From Klenkia brasiliensis (lineage in GTDB: Bacteria; Actinomycetota; Actinomycetes; Mycobacteriales; Geodermatophilaceae), in contig NZ_FNCF01000006.1 in assembly GCF_900100695.1 (NCBI RefSeq), positions 248,001 through 312,000 of the forward strand: a DNA stretch of 64,000 bases. Reading direction: 5' to 3'. The notes under the pieces were generated by a model. The model did no database searches. It saw only the letters and a list, made by a program, of their open reading frames with translations, and was not told the DNA's origin. Made by a program: the position numbers and the translations under genes. This document shows positions 44,625 to 54,337 of this stretch, piece after piece; position 1 is the stretch's first letter, and every line of letters starts with the position of its first letter.

Positions 44625-44643
44625 GCAGGTTGCGGGCCGGTCC

Positions 44644-44649
44644 TACATT
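44644..44649 (+). promoter_or_regulatory. -10 box for leaderless msrA transcript
   Basis: TACATT, 6 nt before the ATG at 44656. Confidence 0.55.
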
Positions 44650-44655
44650 CGGGGC

Positions 44656-45315
44656 ATGTCGTTCTTCTCCCGCGCCGCCAAGACCCAGCCGGTGTCCGCC
44701 GAGGACGCCCTCCCGGGCCGGTCCGCCGAGCTCCCGCACGTCCCCGAGCTGCACGCGGTCAACGGCAACCGGATCAAGCCGCCCTTCCCCGAGGGCCTGC
44801 AGACCGCCGTCTTCGGCGCCGGCTGCTTCTGGGGCGTGGAGAAGGTCTTCTGGCAGCTGCCCGGCGTCTACTCCACCGCGGTCGGCTACGCCGGCGGCTA
44901 CACCCCGAACCCCACCTACGAGGAGGTCTGCTCGGCGCGCACCGGGCACACCGAGGTCGTGCTGGTGGTCTTCGACCCCGCGCAGATCTCCTACGACGTG
45001 CTGCTCAAGGAGTTCTGGGAGGAGCACGACCCCACCCAGGGCATGCGGCAGGGCAACGACGTGGGCACCCAGTACCGCTCGGCGGTCTACTACGTCACCG
45101 ACGAGCAGAAGGCCGCCGCCGAGGCCTCGCGCGAGGCGTACCAGGCCCGGTTGAACGCCGCGGGCTACGGCGAGATCACCACCGAGATCCTGCCGCTGGG
45201 CGACTTCTACTACGCCGAGGACTACCACCAGCAGTACCTGTACAAGGTCCCGAACGGCTACTGCCCGGTCAACGGCACCGGCGTGAGCTGCCCGGTCGGC
45301 CTCACCGGCGTCTGA
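44656..45315 (+). CDS. msrA: Peptide-methionine (S)-S-oxide reductase
   Basis: 219 residues. Catalytic Cys57 in [14 protein letters not shown], then [44 protein letters not shown] and [10 protein letters not shown]-terminal Cys residues ([13 protein letters not shown]) can resolve the disulfide. It repairs oxidised methionine with thioredoxin. No promoter-distal partner; the mRNA is probably leaderless. Confidence 0.94.
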   Translation: MSFFSRAAKTQPVSAEDALPGRSAELPHVPELHAVNGNRIKPPFPEGLQTAVFGAGCFWGVEKVFWQLPGVYSTAVGYAGGYTPNPTYEEVCSARTGHTEVVLVVFDPAQISYDVLLKEFWEEHDPTQGMRQGNDVGTQYRSAVYYVTDEQKAAAEASREAYQARLNAAGYGEITTEILPLGDFYYAEDYHQQYLYKVPNGYCPVNGTGVSCPVGLTGV

Positions 45316-45360
45316 CCCCCGCGGGGCCGGCATCGGCCAGGGTCCCCGGTCCGACTCCGT

Positions 45361-45388
45361 CCTCCTGCACCAGACCTGGCGCAGGAGG
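45361..45388 (+). terminator. Stem-loop after msrA
   Basis: CCTCCTGC (45361-45368) pairs with GCAGGAGG (45381-45388) across 12 nt, about 46 nt after the msrA stop. Confidence 0.65.
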
Positions 45389-45433
45389 GCGGACCCCGGT
45401 GCGGGAGGACGACGCGGCGGGCACCATGCGCGC

Positions 45434-45922
45434 GTGGGCATGCTCTGGACCGCGGTACGGATGGACCCGGACCAGCTGGACGCCGTGCGCGCCGACCCCG
45501 GCCGCTGGTGGGACCTGCTGGAGTCCGACGGCGAGGACGTCGTGGACCTGGACAAGGCCTGGCGCGGCGTCCACGTGCTGCTCAACGGCGACATCGGGGA
45601 CGTGACCACCCCGGCCGGTGCCGCCTTCTTCGGCGGGGAGCCGCTGGGCCCGGACGGGGGCGACGCCGACGCCGGGTACGGCGCGGCCCGGGTGCTCGCG
45701 CCCGACGAGGTGCTGGCCGCCGCCCGGGCGCTGCGGGGACTCGACCTGCTGCAGCTGCTCACCCGCTTCGACCCGCAGGCCTGGGGCGCCGACGGCGTCT
45801 ACCCCTCGGGCTGGACCGAGGGTGATGCGCACGCCTACCTCCTGCCCGCGCTGCAGCAGCTGCGGGAGTTCCTGACCGCAGCGGCCCGGGAGGGGCAGGC
45901 GGTGGTGGGCGGCATCTGCTGA
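45434..45922 (+). CDS. DUF1877 (YfbM-like) protein
   Basis: 162 residues. LDKAWRGVHVLLNGDI and ARVLAPDEVLAAARAL, then YPSGWTEGDAHAYLLPALQQLREF near the end, match DUF1877, a family of small proteins without known activity. GTG 45434 is the only start that gives the usual N terminus. The next gene starts 17 bp later, so the two may be cotranscribed. Confidence 0.83.
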   Translation: MGMLWTAVRMDPDQLDAVRADPGRWWDLLESDGEDVVDLDKAWRGVHVLLNGDIGDVTTPAGAAFFGGEPLGPDGGDADAGYGAARVLAPDEVLAAARALRGLDLLQLLTRFDPQAWGADGVYPSGWTEGDAHAYLLPALQQLREFLTAAAREGQAVVGGIC

Positions 45923-45939
45923 GCGGGCAGAGTGGGGCG

Positions 45940-47034
45940 GTGGCCTTCCTCGACCAGCTCCGCCGTGACCCCGACGTCGAGGCGCCCGACCTGGTCGCCG
46001 TCGACGCCACCGACCGGCTGCTGCTGGACGAGGCGGCCGCCGCGATCGCCGTCCACCCCGACGGCGTGCTCACCGTCGGCGACACCCACGGCGCCCTGAC
46101 CCTGGGTGCGATCGTGCTGCACGGCGCGACCGGGGTGCGGGCGCACACCGACCTGCGGGTGGCCGAGCTGGCGCTGGCCGCCAACGCCGAGCGCACCGGC
46201 ACCACCGGGTTCACCGTCCTCCCGCAGCTGGACGCCACCGGTGCGCGGGTGGTGCTGGTGCAGGCGCCCAAGGCGCTGGACGCGCTGCGCGAGGTCGCCG
46301 AGGTCGTCGCGGCGGGTGCGGACCCCTCCGTCACGGTCTACGTCGGCGGGCGGGTCAAGCACATGACCCGGGCGATGAACGACGTCCTGGGCGACTCCTT
46401 CACCGACGTGCACGCCACCCTGGCCCGGCAGAAGTCCCGGCTGCTGGTGGCCACCGGCCCCCGCCCGGGCACGCCGTCCTTCCCCCGCTCGGCCGAGCAC
46501 CCCGACCTCGGGGTCACCGTCGTGGCCCACGGCGCCGCCTTCGCCGGCACCAAGGTCGACCTCGGCACCCGCGCCCTCCTCCGCCAGCTCCCGGCCGGGC
46601 CCGGCGGGGGGAGGGCGGTCGACCTCGGCTGCGGCACCGGCGTGCTCGCCGTAGCCCTGGCCCGGGCCGGCTTCTCCGTGCTGGCCTCGGACGCCTCCGC
46701 CGCCGCGGTCGCCTCGGCGGCGGCCACCGCGGCGGCCAACGGCGTCGCCGACCGGGTCGAGGTGACCCGGGACGACGCCCTGGCGGGCGTCGAGCCGGGC
46801 AGCGTCGACCTGGTGGTGTGCAACCCGCCCTTCCACCAGGGGACGACGGTGCACGCGGGGATCGCCGACCGGCTGTTCGCCGCGGCGGGCCGGGTGCTGC
46901 GCCCGGGCGGGCAGCTGCTCACCGTCTACAACTCGCACCTGCCGCACCGGGCGGCGCTGCGCCGGCTGGTGGGCCCGACCCGGCAGCTCTCCCGCGACCC
47001 CCGGTTCACCGTGACGGCCTCCACCCGGCTCTGA
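45940..47034 (+). CDS. RsmC/RlmG-type rRNA guanine-N2 methyltransferase
   Basis: 364 residues. The N-terminal half is a degenerate methyltransferase-like domain (DATDRLLLDEA). The catalytic C-terminal half has AVDLGCGTGVLAVALARAG near residue 227 and VVCNPPFHQGTTVH near 290; the NPPF loop marks base-amino methylation. Most likely modifies a guanine in 16S or 23S rRNA. Converges with the GAF-ANTAR gene with a 1-bp gap. Confidence 0.85.
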   Translation: MAFLDQLRRDPDVEAPDLVAVDATDRLLLDEAAAAIAVHPDGVLTVGDTHGALTLGAIVLHGATGVRAHTDLRVAELALAANAERTGTTGFTVLPQLDATGARVVLVQAPKALDALREVAEVVAAGADPSVTVYVGGRVKHMTRAMNDVLGDSFTDVHATLARQKSRLLVATGPRPGTPSFPRSAEHPDLGVTVVAHGAAFAGTKVDLGTRALLRQLPAGPGGGRAVDLGCGTGVLAVALARAGFSVLASDASAAAVASAAATAAANGVADRVEVTRDDALAGVEPGSVDLVVCNPPFHQGTTVHAGIADRLFAAAGRVLRPGGQLLTVYNSHLPHRAALRRLVGPTRQLSRDPRFTVTASTRL

Positions 47035-47035
47035 G

Positions 47036-47785
47036 TCAGCGCTCCAGCGCGGTCAGCAGCTCCTCCGGCAGGGTGCGCGAGACGACCTGCTGGGCCAGCG
47101 CCCGGACCTTGGTGTTGGTGTGCGAGGACAGCACCCGCAGCTGGTCGAACGCCTCCTCCGGGGTGACCCCGGTGCGCGCCGCGAGCATGCCCTTGGCCTG
47201 CTCGATCACCGCGCGGTGCGCCACCGCCTCGCGCAGCTGGTCGACCTCGGCGCGGGCCCGGGCGAACTCGTCCACGTTGGCCAGCACGACGCCCACCGCG
47301 CGCAGCTCGCCGTCCAGGTGCCCGGTGGTCTCCTCGGTCAGCGCGCCGGCGGCGGAGGCGTAGAGGCCCAGCGCCACCCCGAGCCCCTCGACCGGGACCG
47401 GCACCGGCAGCGCCGCGCAGCTGAGCGCACCCTGCCGCACGGCGGCCGCCCGGAACTGCGGCCAGCGGTCGTCGGTGCGGACGTCGGGCAGCAGCTGCGG
47501 CTGCGCGGTGCGGGCCGCGGTGGTGCAGGGCCCCGAGCCGGCCACCCGCTGCGCCTCGTCCAGCTCGTGCGCCAGCAGCCCGGTCCACGCCGCGCTCGTC
47601 GTGCCGGCCGGCGTCGCGACCGTCACCGACACCGCGTCGGCGGCCGGGACCGCGGCCAGGACGGCACGGGTGAGCAGCCGCTGCACGTCGTCGGGGGAGC
47701 AGTCGCGCAGCAGCACTCCGAGCAGCTGGTCCGCCACGCCGCCGGCGGGGTCGCGCCGGGGGTCGGCGGCCTGCGATGGGGTCAA
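47036..47785 (-). CDS. GAF-ANTAR antiterminator-type regulator
   Basis: 249 residues. GAF domain about residues 40-165, then the ANTAR domain with VDQLREAVAHRAVIEQAKGML and TPEEAFDQLRVLSSHTNTKVR. ANTAR proteins bind paired hexaloop RNA hairpins and prevent termination. TTG 47785 is the start I prefer because CGAGGT lies 4-5 nt upstream. An inverted repeat with an AT-rich loop lies about 115 nt upstream (47898-47929). Confidence 0.83.
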   Translation of the reverse strand: MTPSQAADPRRDPAGGVADQLLGVLLRDCSPDDVQRLLTRAVLAAVPAADAVSVTVATPAGTTSAAWTGLLAHELDEAQRVAGSGPCTTAARTAQPQLLPDVRTDDRWPQFRAAAVRQGALSCAALPVPVPVEGLGVALGLYASAAGALTEETTGHLDGELRAVGVVLANVDEFARARAEVDQLREAVAHRAVIEQAKGMLAARTGVTPEEAFDQLRVLSSHTNTKVRALAQQVVSRTLPEELLTALER

Positions 47786-47897
47786 CCGGTACCTCGCCGT
47801 CCGGCCGGCCCCGGACGTGCGGGGACGGCCTCAGGTCCGGTGCCGCGGGGTCGCGCGCCTCGTCCTCGACGTCGACCGGCCGGCTGGGTGGAGCACC

Positions 47898-47929
47898 GAA
47901 CCCGGCCAGAATAATGACTGCGCGGGTTC
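47898..47929 (-). promoter_or_regulatory. Inverted repeat with AT-rich core upstream of GAF-ANTAR gene
   Basis: GAACCCG (47898-47904) and CGGGTTC (47923-47929) flank an unusually AT-rich patch. On the minus strand the patch reads TATTCT (47913-47908), a good -10 box. Confidence 0.4.
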
Positions 47930-47949
47930 CGCTTCCAGGTGGCCCCGGG

Positions 47950-48447
47950 TCAGTGCGCGAGACCTCCGCGGCGGTTGACCACCGGCGGCTGCACCGACCA
48001 GGGGAAGTCGATCCACGCGTCGGTGCGCTTCCAGACGTAGTCGCACTTCACCACCGAGCGCGGCTTCTCGTAGACCACCGCCGAGCGCACCTCGGCGACG
48101 TAGCCGGCGCAGAAGTCCCGGACCAGCTCCAGGGTCTTGCCGGTGTCGGCGACGTCGTCGGCGATGAGCACGTCGGAGCCGGTCAGGTCGACCCGGTCCA
48201 GGTTCGGCGGCAGCATGACCGGCAGGTCCAGCCGCTCGTCGACGCCGGTGTAGAACTCGACGTTCATCACGAAGAGGTTCTTCACGTCCAGGGCGTAGCC
48301 CAGCGCGCCGCCCAGGAACAGCCCGCCACGGGCGATGGCCAGGATGAGGTCGGGCTCGAAGCCGTCGTCGGCGACCTGGTGGGCCAGGTCGCGGCCCGCC
48401 GTCCCGAACATCTCGTAGGTCAGCGTCTCGCGTTCCGGTGCCGTCAC
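47950..48447 (-). CDS. Purine-type phosphoribosyltransferase
   Basis: 165 residues. The PRPP site is VLIADDVADTGKTLELV near residue 92, preceded by AIARGGLFLGGAL. The length and FPWSVQPPV near the C terminus fit hypoxanthine/xanthine-guanine-type enzymes. It would return a free base to the nucleotide pool. Last gene of, or just after, the pseudouridine operon (21-bp gap), so uracil or another base released there is a possible context. Confidence 0.83.
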   Translation of the reverse strand: MTAPERETLTYEMFGTAGRDLAHQVADDGFEPDLILAIARGGLFLGGALGYALDVKNLFVMNVEFYTGVDERLDLPVMLPPNLDRVDLTGSDVLIADDVADTGKTLELVRDFCAGYVAEVRSAVVYEKPRSVVKCDYVWKRTDAWIDFPWSVQPPVVNRRGGLAH

Positions 48448-48468
48448 GCCGTCATCCTGGCACCCTGC

Positions 48469-49385
<917 letters not shown>

Positions 49386-49389
<4 letters not shown>

Positions 49390-50264
49390 GCGGTGTCTCC
49401 CAGAGGGGTGGGGTCGAGGACGGCGCCCGGCTGCTGCAGGACGCGGGCGGCCAGCGCGTGGCCGGCCCGGACGGCGGAGGGGAGGTCGGCGCCCGTGGCC
49501 GAGGTGGCGGCGAGCGCGGTGAGGAACCCGGCGGCGAACGCGTCGCCCGCGCCGGTGGTGTCGCGGACGGCGGCGACGGGGTCCACGGGCACCCGGGTGG
49601 TCGTGCCGTCGGGGAGGGTGACGGTGGTCGCGCCGGCGCCGGCCTTGACCACCGTCGTGCGCGCCCCGGGGACCGGGCCGAGGGCGAGGGACTCCTCGGC
49701 GTTCGCGATCAGCACGTCGGGGTCGAGCCCCGCGATCGCGGCCCGCAGGACGTCGGCGCCCAGCCGGGTGACCAGGTCGACGGAGGAGACGTCGACGCTG
49801 GTCAGCGCACCGGCGGCGCGGGCGGCGGCGAACAGGGTGGCCACCGCGGCGGCCGGGCCGGGGGTGGCCAGCGCGTAGGCGGGGGCGTGCACCACGGCGG
49901 CCCCGGCGACCCAGGAGGTCGGCGGGTCGGCCAGCTCGGCGGCGGCACCGCGGTCGGGGACCATCGTGCGCTCACCGGCCGGGTCCACCAGCACGACGAT
50001 GCTGCCGGTGCGCCCGGCCCGCTGCACCGCCACCTCGACGCCGGCGGCCTCGAGCCCGGCGGTCAGCGAGGCGCCGAGCGCGTCGTCTCCGACCCGGCCG
50101 ACGAAGCGGCTGGCGGCCCCGGTGGCGGCGGCGAACACCGCGACGTTGGCCGCGCTGCCGCCGCGGGTGCGCACCACCCGGCCGGGGTTGTCGGTGCCGT
50201 GCCGGAGGGGGCCCTCGGTCCAGACGACCACGTCCTCCACGACGTCGCCGATGCAGACCAGCAC
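49386..50264 (-). CDS. psuK: PfkB-family pseudouridine kinase
   Basis: 292 residues. GGSAANVAVFAAATGA and the PfkB signature DTTGAGDAFAAGFL with the catalytic Asp near residue 245 are clear. The coupling to psuG identifies the substrate as pseudouridine rather than ribose. GTG 50264 has GAGGAGG upstream. The operator palindrome lies 15 bp before the start. Confidence 0.87.
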
Positions 50265-50278
50265 GGGACCCTCCTCGC

Positions 50279-50294
50279 CGTTAAGCGCTTAACG
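50279..50294. promoter_or_regulatory. LacI-type palindromic operator for psuKG
   Basis: CGTTAAGCGCTTAACG is a perfect 16-bp dyad with a central CG, as LacI/PurR-type proteins bind. It lies directly after the -10 box TACCGT (minus strand, 50302-50297), so it covers the transcription start. Confidence 0.75.
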
Positions 50295-50296
50295 CG

Positions 50297-50302
50297 ACGG
50301 TA
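50297..50302 (-). promoter_or_regulatory. -10 box of psuKG
   Basis: TACCGT on the minus strand with TG one base upstream (extended -10). It lies just after the lacI-type stop codon. Confidence 0.5.
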
Positions 50303-51313
50303 TCACATCGTCGCCGGCCCGGTGCTCCCGCGGACGACGAGCTGGGCGGGGAGCACCACCGGCGCCGGGTCGACGGCGGTCCCGTCGATCACCCGCGACA
50401 GCAGGACGGCGCCGCGGTGCCCGAGCTCGCGGGCCGGCAGCCGGACCGTGGTCAGCGGGGGTGCCGAGACCGCGGCGAAGGGGATGTCGTCGAAGGCGGC
50501 CACCGACAACCGGCCGGGCACCGGGACCCCGGCCGCGGCCAGCGCGGACAGCACCCCGAGGGCCTGCACGTCCGTGGCGGTGACCACGGCGGTGGCCCCG
50601 GACCGCTGCCAGCCCTCCAGCGCGGCCGTCGCGTGGCCCACCGCGCCGGCCAGGTCGATGCCGGAGCGGTCGCCGGTGACCACGGCCCCGGGCACCCGCC
50701 GCGCGAACTCGTCGGTGAACGCCGTCCGGCGCTCCACGAAGGTCGACCAGGGCCGGTTGCTGTCCACGAACACCACGTGCCGGTGGCCGAGCCCGGCCAG
50801 GTGGGCGGCGAGCTCGCGGGCACCGACGACCACGTCCATGGAGACCTGGTGGCCCCCGGCCGCCGGGTCGTCCAGGTGCACCACCGGCAGGTCGGGTCGG
50901 CCGGCGGGCAGCGTCCCGGGGTAGTTGATGAGCACGCCGTCGACCGTCGCCGCCCCCACCGGCTCGGTGTCGGGCTCGGCGTCGTCGGAGGCGAGCAGGA
51001 GCAGCAGGTGCCCGGTGCCCTCGGTCGCCTCGGCGATGCCGGCGGCCGCCCCGGCGGCGACCTGGGCGGTGAAGGGGTTGGTCATGTCGTGGGCGAGCAG
51101 GGCGACCTGGCGGCGCCGTCCGGTGGCCAGGGCGCGGGCCGAGGCGTCGGTGACGTAGCCGAGCGCGGCGATGGCGTCGAGGACCCGCAGCCGGGTGGCG
51201 GGGGAGACCCGTCCCTCGGCCTTGCCGTTGACGACGAAGGAGACCGTGGCCACCGAGACGCCCGCTCGGGCGGCGACGTCGACCGCCCGGGCCCGGCGGG
51301 GCGGTCTGGTCAT
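50303..51313 (-). CDS. LacI-family regulator of the pseudouridine operon
   Basis: 336 residues. HTH VDVAARAGVSVATVSFVVNGKAEGRVS at the N terminus, hinge ASARALATGRRR, then a periplasmic-binding-protein-like sensor (VALLAHDMTNPFTAQV, LAAHLAGLGHRHVVFVD, VTATDVQALGVL). It lies directly upstream of psuK on the same strand and most likely binds CGTTAAGCGCTTAACG between them. GAGGGAGG precedes the ATG. Confidence 0.88.
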   Translation of the reverse strand: MTRPPRRARAVDVAARAGVSVATVSFVVNGKAEGRVSPATRLRVLDAIAALGYVTDASARALATGRRRQVALLAHDMTNPFTAQVAAGAAAGIAEATEGTGHLLLLLASDDAEPDTEPVGAATVDGVLINYPGTLPAGRPDLPVVHLDDPAAGGHQVSMDVVVGARELAAHLAGLGHRHVVFVDSNRPWSTFVERRTAFTDEFARRVPGAVVTGDRSGIDLAGAVGHATAALEGWQRSGATAVVTATDVQALGVLSALAAAGVPVPGRLSVAAFDDIPFAAVSAPPLTTVRLPARELGHRGAVLLSRVIDGTAVDPAPVVLPAQLVVRGSTGPATM

Positions 51314-51470
51314 GGCTGCGCGGCCTCCCTCGGTGCTGGTCGGACCCTAACCCGCTGTGGTCGACCTGTGCCTGACGCAACTCTCACCCCCGACCTGCCC
51401 GTCCGGCGTTGTGCTCCGCGGCCCGGGCTGGGAACGTCGGGAGCGACAACCCCGGACGGAACGAGCCACC

Positions 51471-52088
51471 GTGACACCCCGACCCGCCCAGCCCGCCGAC
51501 GCCGCGGCCGTGGACAGACCGCGGCGTGGCCGACCGCGGGACGAGGAGCTCACCGGCCGGCTGCTGCACGGCGCGCTGGACCTGGTCGCCGAGCAGGGCC
51601 TCGGCCGGCTCAACGCCGACGCGCTCGTCGCGCGCACCGGGTCCGGGCGCAGCGGGCTGTACCGCCGCTGGTCGGACATGAGCAGCCTGGTCGCCGATGC
51701 GCTGGTGCAGCAGCCGCTGGTCCCGGCACCGGCCGACACCGGCAGCCTGCGCGGTGACCTGCTGGCCCTGTTCGAGCCGTGGCGGCACCCGCTGACCGCC
51801 GCCGAGCAGACCGCCGCGGCCCTGCTCGGCCCGGCGGGGCACGACGCCGCGCTGCGCAGCGCCCTCGACGAGGCGGTCGTCGAGCCGCTGGCCGCGGTCG
51901 TCGCGGCGGTCGTCGAGCAGGAGGCCCGTCGGGGCCGCCCGGTCCCGGCCGACCGGCAGCGGCTGGTCGGTGTCGTGGTGCAGGCCCTGTGGTGGGAGCG
52001 CTACGTGACCGGGCGTCCGGGGAGCACGGAGGCCGAGGTCGCGCAGATCGTCGACCGGGCCGTGCTGCCCCTGCTCGTGGACGGCTGA
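51471..52088 (+). CDS. TetR-family regulator
   Basis: 205 residues. The N-terminal HTH is LLHGALDLVAEQGLGRLNADALVARTGSGRSGLYRRWSD-like in order; the recognition helix contains SGRSGLYRRW. The C-terminal helical domain is TetR_C-like and rather acidic. GTG 51471 is chosen because the segment before it is not coding-like. It is divergent from the LacI gene. Target unknown. Confidence 0.82.
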   Translation: MTPRPAQPADAAAVDRPRRGRPRDEELTGRLLHGALDLVAEQGLGRLNADALVARTGSGRSGLYRRWSDMSSLVADALVQQPLVPAPADTGSLRGDLLALFEPWRHPLTAAEQTAAALLGPAGHDAALRSALDEAVVEPLAAVVAAVVEQEARRGRPVPADRQRLVGVVVQALWWERYVTGRPGSTEAEVAQIVDRAVLPLLVDG

Positions 52089-52093
52089 CGGGT

Positions 52094-52105
52094 CTGTTAA
52101 TTTTC
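52094..52105 (+). promoter_or_regulatory. AT-rich -10-like patch before GAF-ANTAR gene
   Basis: TGTTAATTTTCG is the most AT-rich stretch of the region and can supply TAATTT as -10, giving a leader of about 75 nt before the small leader frame. Confidence 0.4.
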
Positions 52106-52179
52106 GGCGGTTCGTGTCCCGCAAATGCGAGTCCGTCGAGTCCGCGGCGGACGGGGACCTGTCGTCGAGGAGCGTCACC

Positions 52180-52218
52180 GTGGTCCCAGCCCGCCGGCGC
52201 GCCGGTGTGCGCCGTTGA
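52180..52218 (+). CDS. Candidate Arg-rich leader peptide
   Basis: GTG 52180 has a perfect GAGGAG (52167-52172) 7 nt upstream and opens a 12-codon frame VVPARRRAGVRR ending in TGA at 52216-52218. The TGA overlaps the TTG start of the GAF-ANTAR gene as TTGA. Six of 12 residues are Arg. It could couple translation or act as an attenuator. It is not certain: the same signals could mean that the downstream gene has lost one base here. Confidence 0.4.
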   Translation: MVPARRRAGVRR

Positions 52219-52919
52219 GCCTGGTCGAGCGTTTCCGCGCCGAGGTCGCGCGGACGCCGGACGGGGACCTGCTGCCCGACCGGCTGGCCCGGGCCTGCGT
52301 GGCCCTGCTGCCCTTCGAGGGCGCCGGGCTGTCCGCGAGCCTGCTGCCCGACCACCGGTTGCCGCTGGGGGCCAGTGACCCGACCGCGGCCGCGGCCGAG
52401 CGGCTGCAGTTCACCCTGGGCGAGGGTCCCTGCCTGACGGCGCAGCAGACCCGTACCCGGGTGGTCGCGGCGACCGCGGAGGAGCTGCGCGACCGGTGGC
52501 CGGTCTACGCCCAGCAGCTCACCGGGCTCACCCCGTTCTGCAGCGTGGTGTCCACGCCCGTGGGCGGGTCCCTGTCCGGCGTCGTCGCCGTGGACCTGTA
52601 CCGGGCGGCGTCGGGCCCGCTCGCGGACGACGTGCTGGCCGCGGTCGACGAGGTCGCCGGCGCGGTGGGCGAGGCGCTGGCCGGTGACCTGTCCGGCGAG
52701 GTCGACCTGCAGCTGGGGCTGCCGCCGGCCCTGCGCACCCCGGCCATCGACGCCCGGCAGCGGGTCTGGCTGGCCATCGGCCAGCTGGCCGGGGCGCAGG
52801 GCAGCACCGCCAGCGCCGCCCTGGCCACGCTGCGGGCGCTGGCGTTCCGGCACGGCATCGACGTCGAGACCGCCGCCGACCGCGTGCTCACCGGCGAGAT
52901 CGAGCTCGCCGGCCCCTGA
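52215..52919 (+). CDS. GAF-ANTAR-type regulator
   Basis: 234 residues. GAF-like domain about residues 20-155 (TLGEGPCLTAQQTRTRV, FCSVVSTPVG, SGVVAVDLY), then an ANTAR-like end ARQRVWLAIGQLAG then STASAALATLRALAFRHG. TTG 52215 is the only reasonable start and overlaps the stop of a 12-codon leader frame. The ANTAR part suggests RNA binding and antitermination. The next gene is convergent. Confidence 0.75.
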   Translation: MSLVERFRAEVARTPDGDLLPDRLARACVALLPFEGAGLSASLLPDHRLPLGASDPTAAAAERLQFTLGEGPCLTAQQTRTRVVAATAEELRDRWPVYAQQLTGLTPFCSVVSTPVGGSLSGVVAVDLYRAASGPLADDVLAAVDEVAGAVGEALAGDLSGEVDLQLGLPPALRTPAIDARQRVWLAIGQLAGAQGSTASAALATLRALAFRHGIDVETAADRVLTGEIELAGP

Positions 52920-52925
52920 CGGGGG

Positions 52926-53816
52926 TCAGACGAAGCCGGGGGTGCCCTGCCAGGCGACCTCGGCCGGGGGGACGTCGTCGCGCAGCACGGCCCCCTCGAT
53001 GAGCCCGTAGGGCCGGTCGTCGGCGTGGTAGACGACGTCGGGGTTGTCCAGCCCGAAGGCCGACAGGTCCTGCAGGAAGTGGTGCTTGTTCGGCATCGAC
53101 AGCCGGACCTCGGCCACCTCCGGGACGGTCTCCAGCACCGCGGTGCCCATCGCGTGCAGGGTCTGCTGCAGGGCGAGGGAGTGGGTCGAGGCGAAGGCCT
53201 CGAGCATCGTCGTCCGCACCGTGTCGTACACGCCGTGCCAGTCCAGGTCGGTCGAGGTGTACCGCCAGCGCGCGGTCACCGCGGTGGCCAGGATGCGCTC
53301 CCGGGTCTCGGCGAGGGTGGTGTAGGCGTCGCGGGGGAAGCCCCAGAACTCCGACCCGGTCGACTTCAGCACCACCAGGTCGGTCAGCCCGGCGACGACG
53401 TGCAGCTGCGCGTCGTCGGCGGTGACCACGGCGGTGCGCACCTCGGCGCCGGCCCGGCGGAACGCGTGGTCGTGCGGCTGGCCGCCGACGGCGATCCGGT
53501 CCCAGCCGTAGGACTCCAGGGCCACCCGGGCGCCGCTGATCCACGGGTAGGACCCGGCGAAGTGGGCGGCCAGCCGGATGCCGAACGCCTCGGGGGAGGA
53601 GATCCCGTCGCGGGCGAAGGCGAACACGGTGTTCTTCTGCGCGTCGGTGGTCAGCACGTGCGCGTTGTCGCCGGTCAGGTGCGCGGCGGAGAAGTCACCG
53701 CGCAGCGCCGAGCTGACGTTGAGGTCCACGAGGGTGTGCCGCGGGGTGGAGCGGTCGACCGCGACCACCCGCACCTCGGCCTTCCCGTACTGGTTGGGTC
53801 CGAGCACGATCGCCAT
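52926..53816 (-). CDS. uox: Urate oxidase (uricase)
   Basis: 296 residues, cofactor-free uricase. N-terminal GPNQYGKAEVRVV with Lys12, VLTTDAQKNTVFAFA with Thr57, and MPNKHHFLQDL with the His of the catalytic triad. VVLKSTGSEFWGF and RYTSTDLDW are also typical. It oxidises urate to 5-hydroxyisourate. The last gene of the uraD-hiuH-DUF1348-uox set. Confidence 0.95.
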   Translation of the reverse strand: MAIVLGPNQYGKAEVRVVAVDRSTPRHTLVDLNVSSALRGDFSAAHLTGDNAHVLTTDAQKNTVFAFARDGISSPEAFGIRLAAHFAGSYPWISGARVALESYGWDRIAVGGQPHDHAFRRAGAEVRTAVVTADDAQLHVVAGLTDLVVLKSTGSEFWGFPRDAYTTLAETRERILATAVTARWRYTSTDLDWHGVYDTVRTTMLEAFASTHSLALQQTLHAMGTAVLETVPEVAEVRLSMPNKHHFLQDLSAFGLDNPDVVYHADDRPYGLIEGAVLRDDVPPAEVAWQGTPGFV

Positions 53817-53849
53817 GGCGCCACCCTCCCCGATCTCGATGTCAGCCGT

Positions 53850-53863
53850 GTTGCACGTGGAAC
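53850..53863 (-). other. parS-like site, version B
   Basis: On the minus strand the same GTTCCACGTGCAAC; it fills part of the 48-bp gap between the DUF1348 and urate oxidase genes. Confidence 0.6.
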
Positions 53864-53864
53864 C

Positions 53865-54326
53865 TCAGCGCAGCGGGATGTCCCGGCCCCGCTCGTCGTC
53901 GGGCCGTGGCCCGCGGATGCGCCGGTCGGCCTCCGCGATGGCGGTGTCGTTGATGCTCGCCTCGCGGCGGCGCATGAGGCCGCGGTCGTCGAACTCCCAC
54001 AGCTCGTTGCCGTAGCTGCGCCACCACTGCCCGCCGGCGTCGTGCCACTCGTACTGGAACCGCACGGCGATCCGGTCGTCGGTGAAGGACCACAGGCTCT
54101 TGCGCAGCGCGTACTCCAGCTCGCGCTCCCACTTGCCGGTCAGGAAGGCCACCACCTCCGCCCGGCCGGTCAGGAACTCGTCCCGGTTCCGCCAGACGGT
54201 GTCCTCGGTGTAGGCCAGGCTCACCCGCTGCGGGTCGCGGCTGTTCCAGGCGTCCTCGGCGGCCTGCACCTTGGCGGCGGCGGTGCCGGCGTCGAAGGGC
54301 GGGAAGGGGGGACGGGGCTCGGTCAC
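53865..54326 (-). CDS. DUF1348 (NTF2-like) protein
   Basis: 153 residues. [21 protein letters not shown] and [20 protein letters not shown] with [20 protein letters not shown]-type sequence later define DUF1348, an NTF2-fold family of unknown function. Here it is inside a urate operon, so a role with a purine-breakdown product is possible. GTG 54326. Confidence 0.85.
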   Translation of the reverse strand: MTEPRPPFPPFDAGTAAAKVQAAEDAWNSRDPQRVSLAYTEDTVWRNRDEFLTGRAEVVAFLTGKWERELEYALRKSLWSFTDDRIAVRFQYEWHDAGGQWWRSYGNELWEFDDRGLMRRREASINDTAIAEADRRIRGPRPDDERGRDIPLR

Positions 54327-54337
54327 GGGGATCCCTC

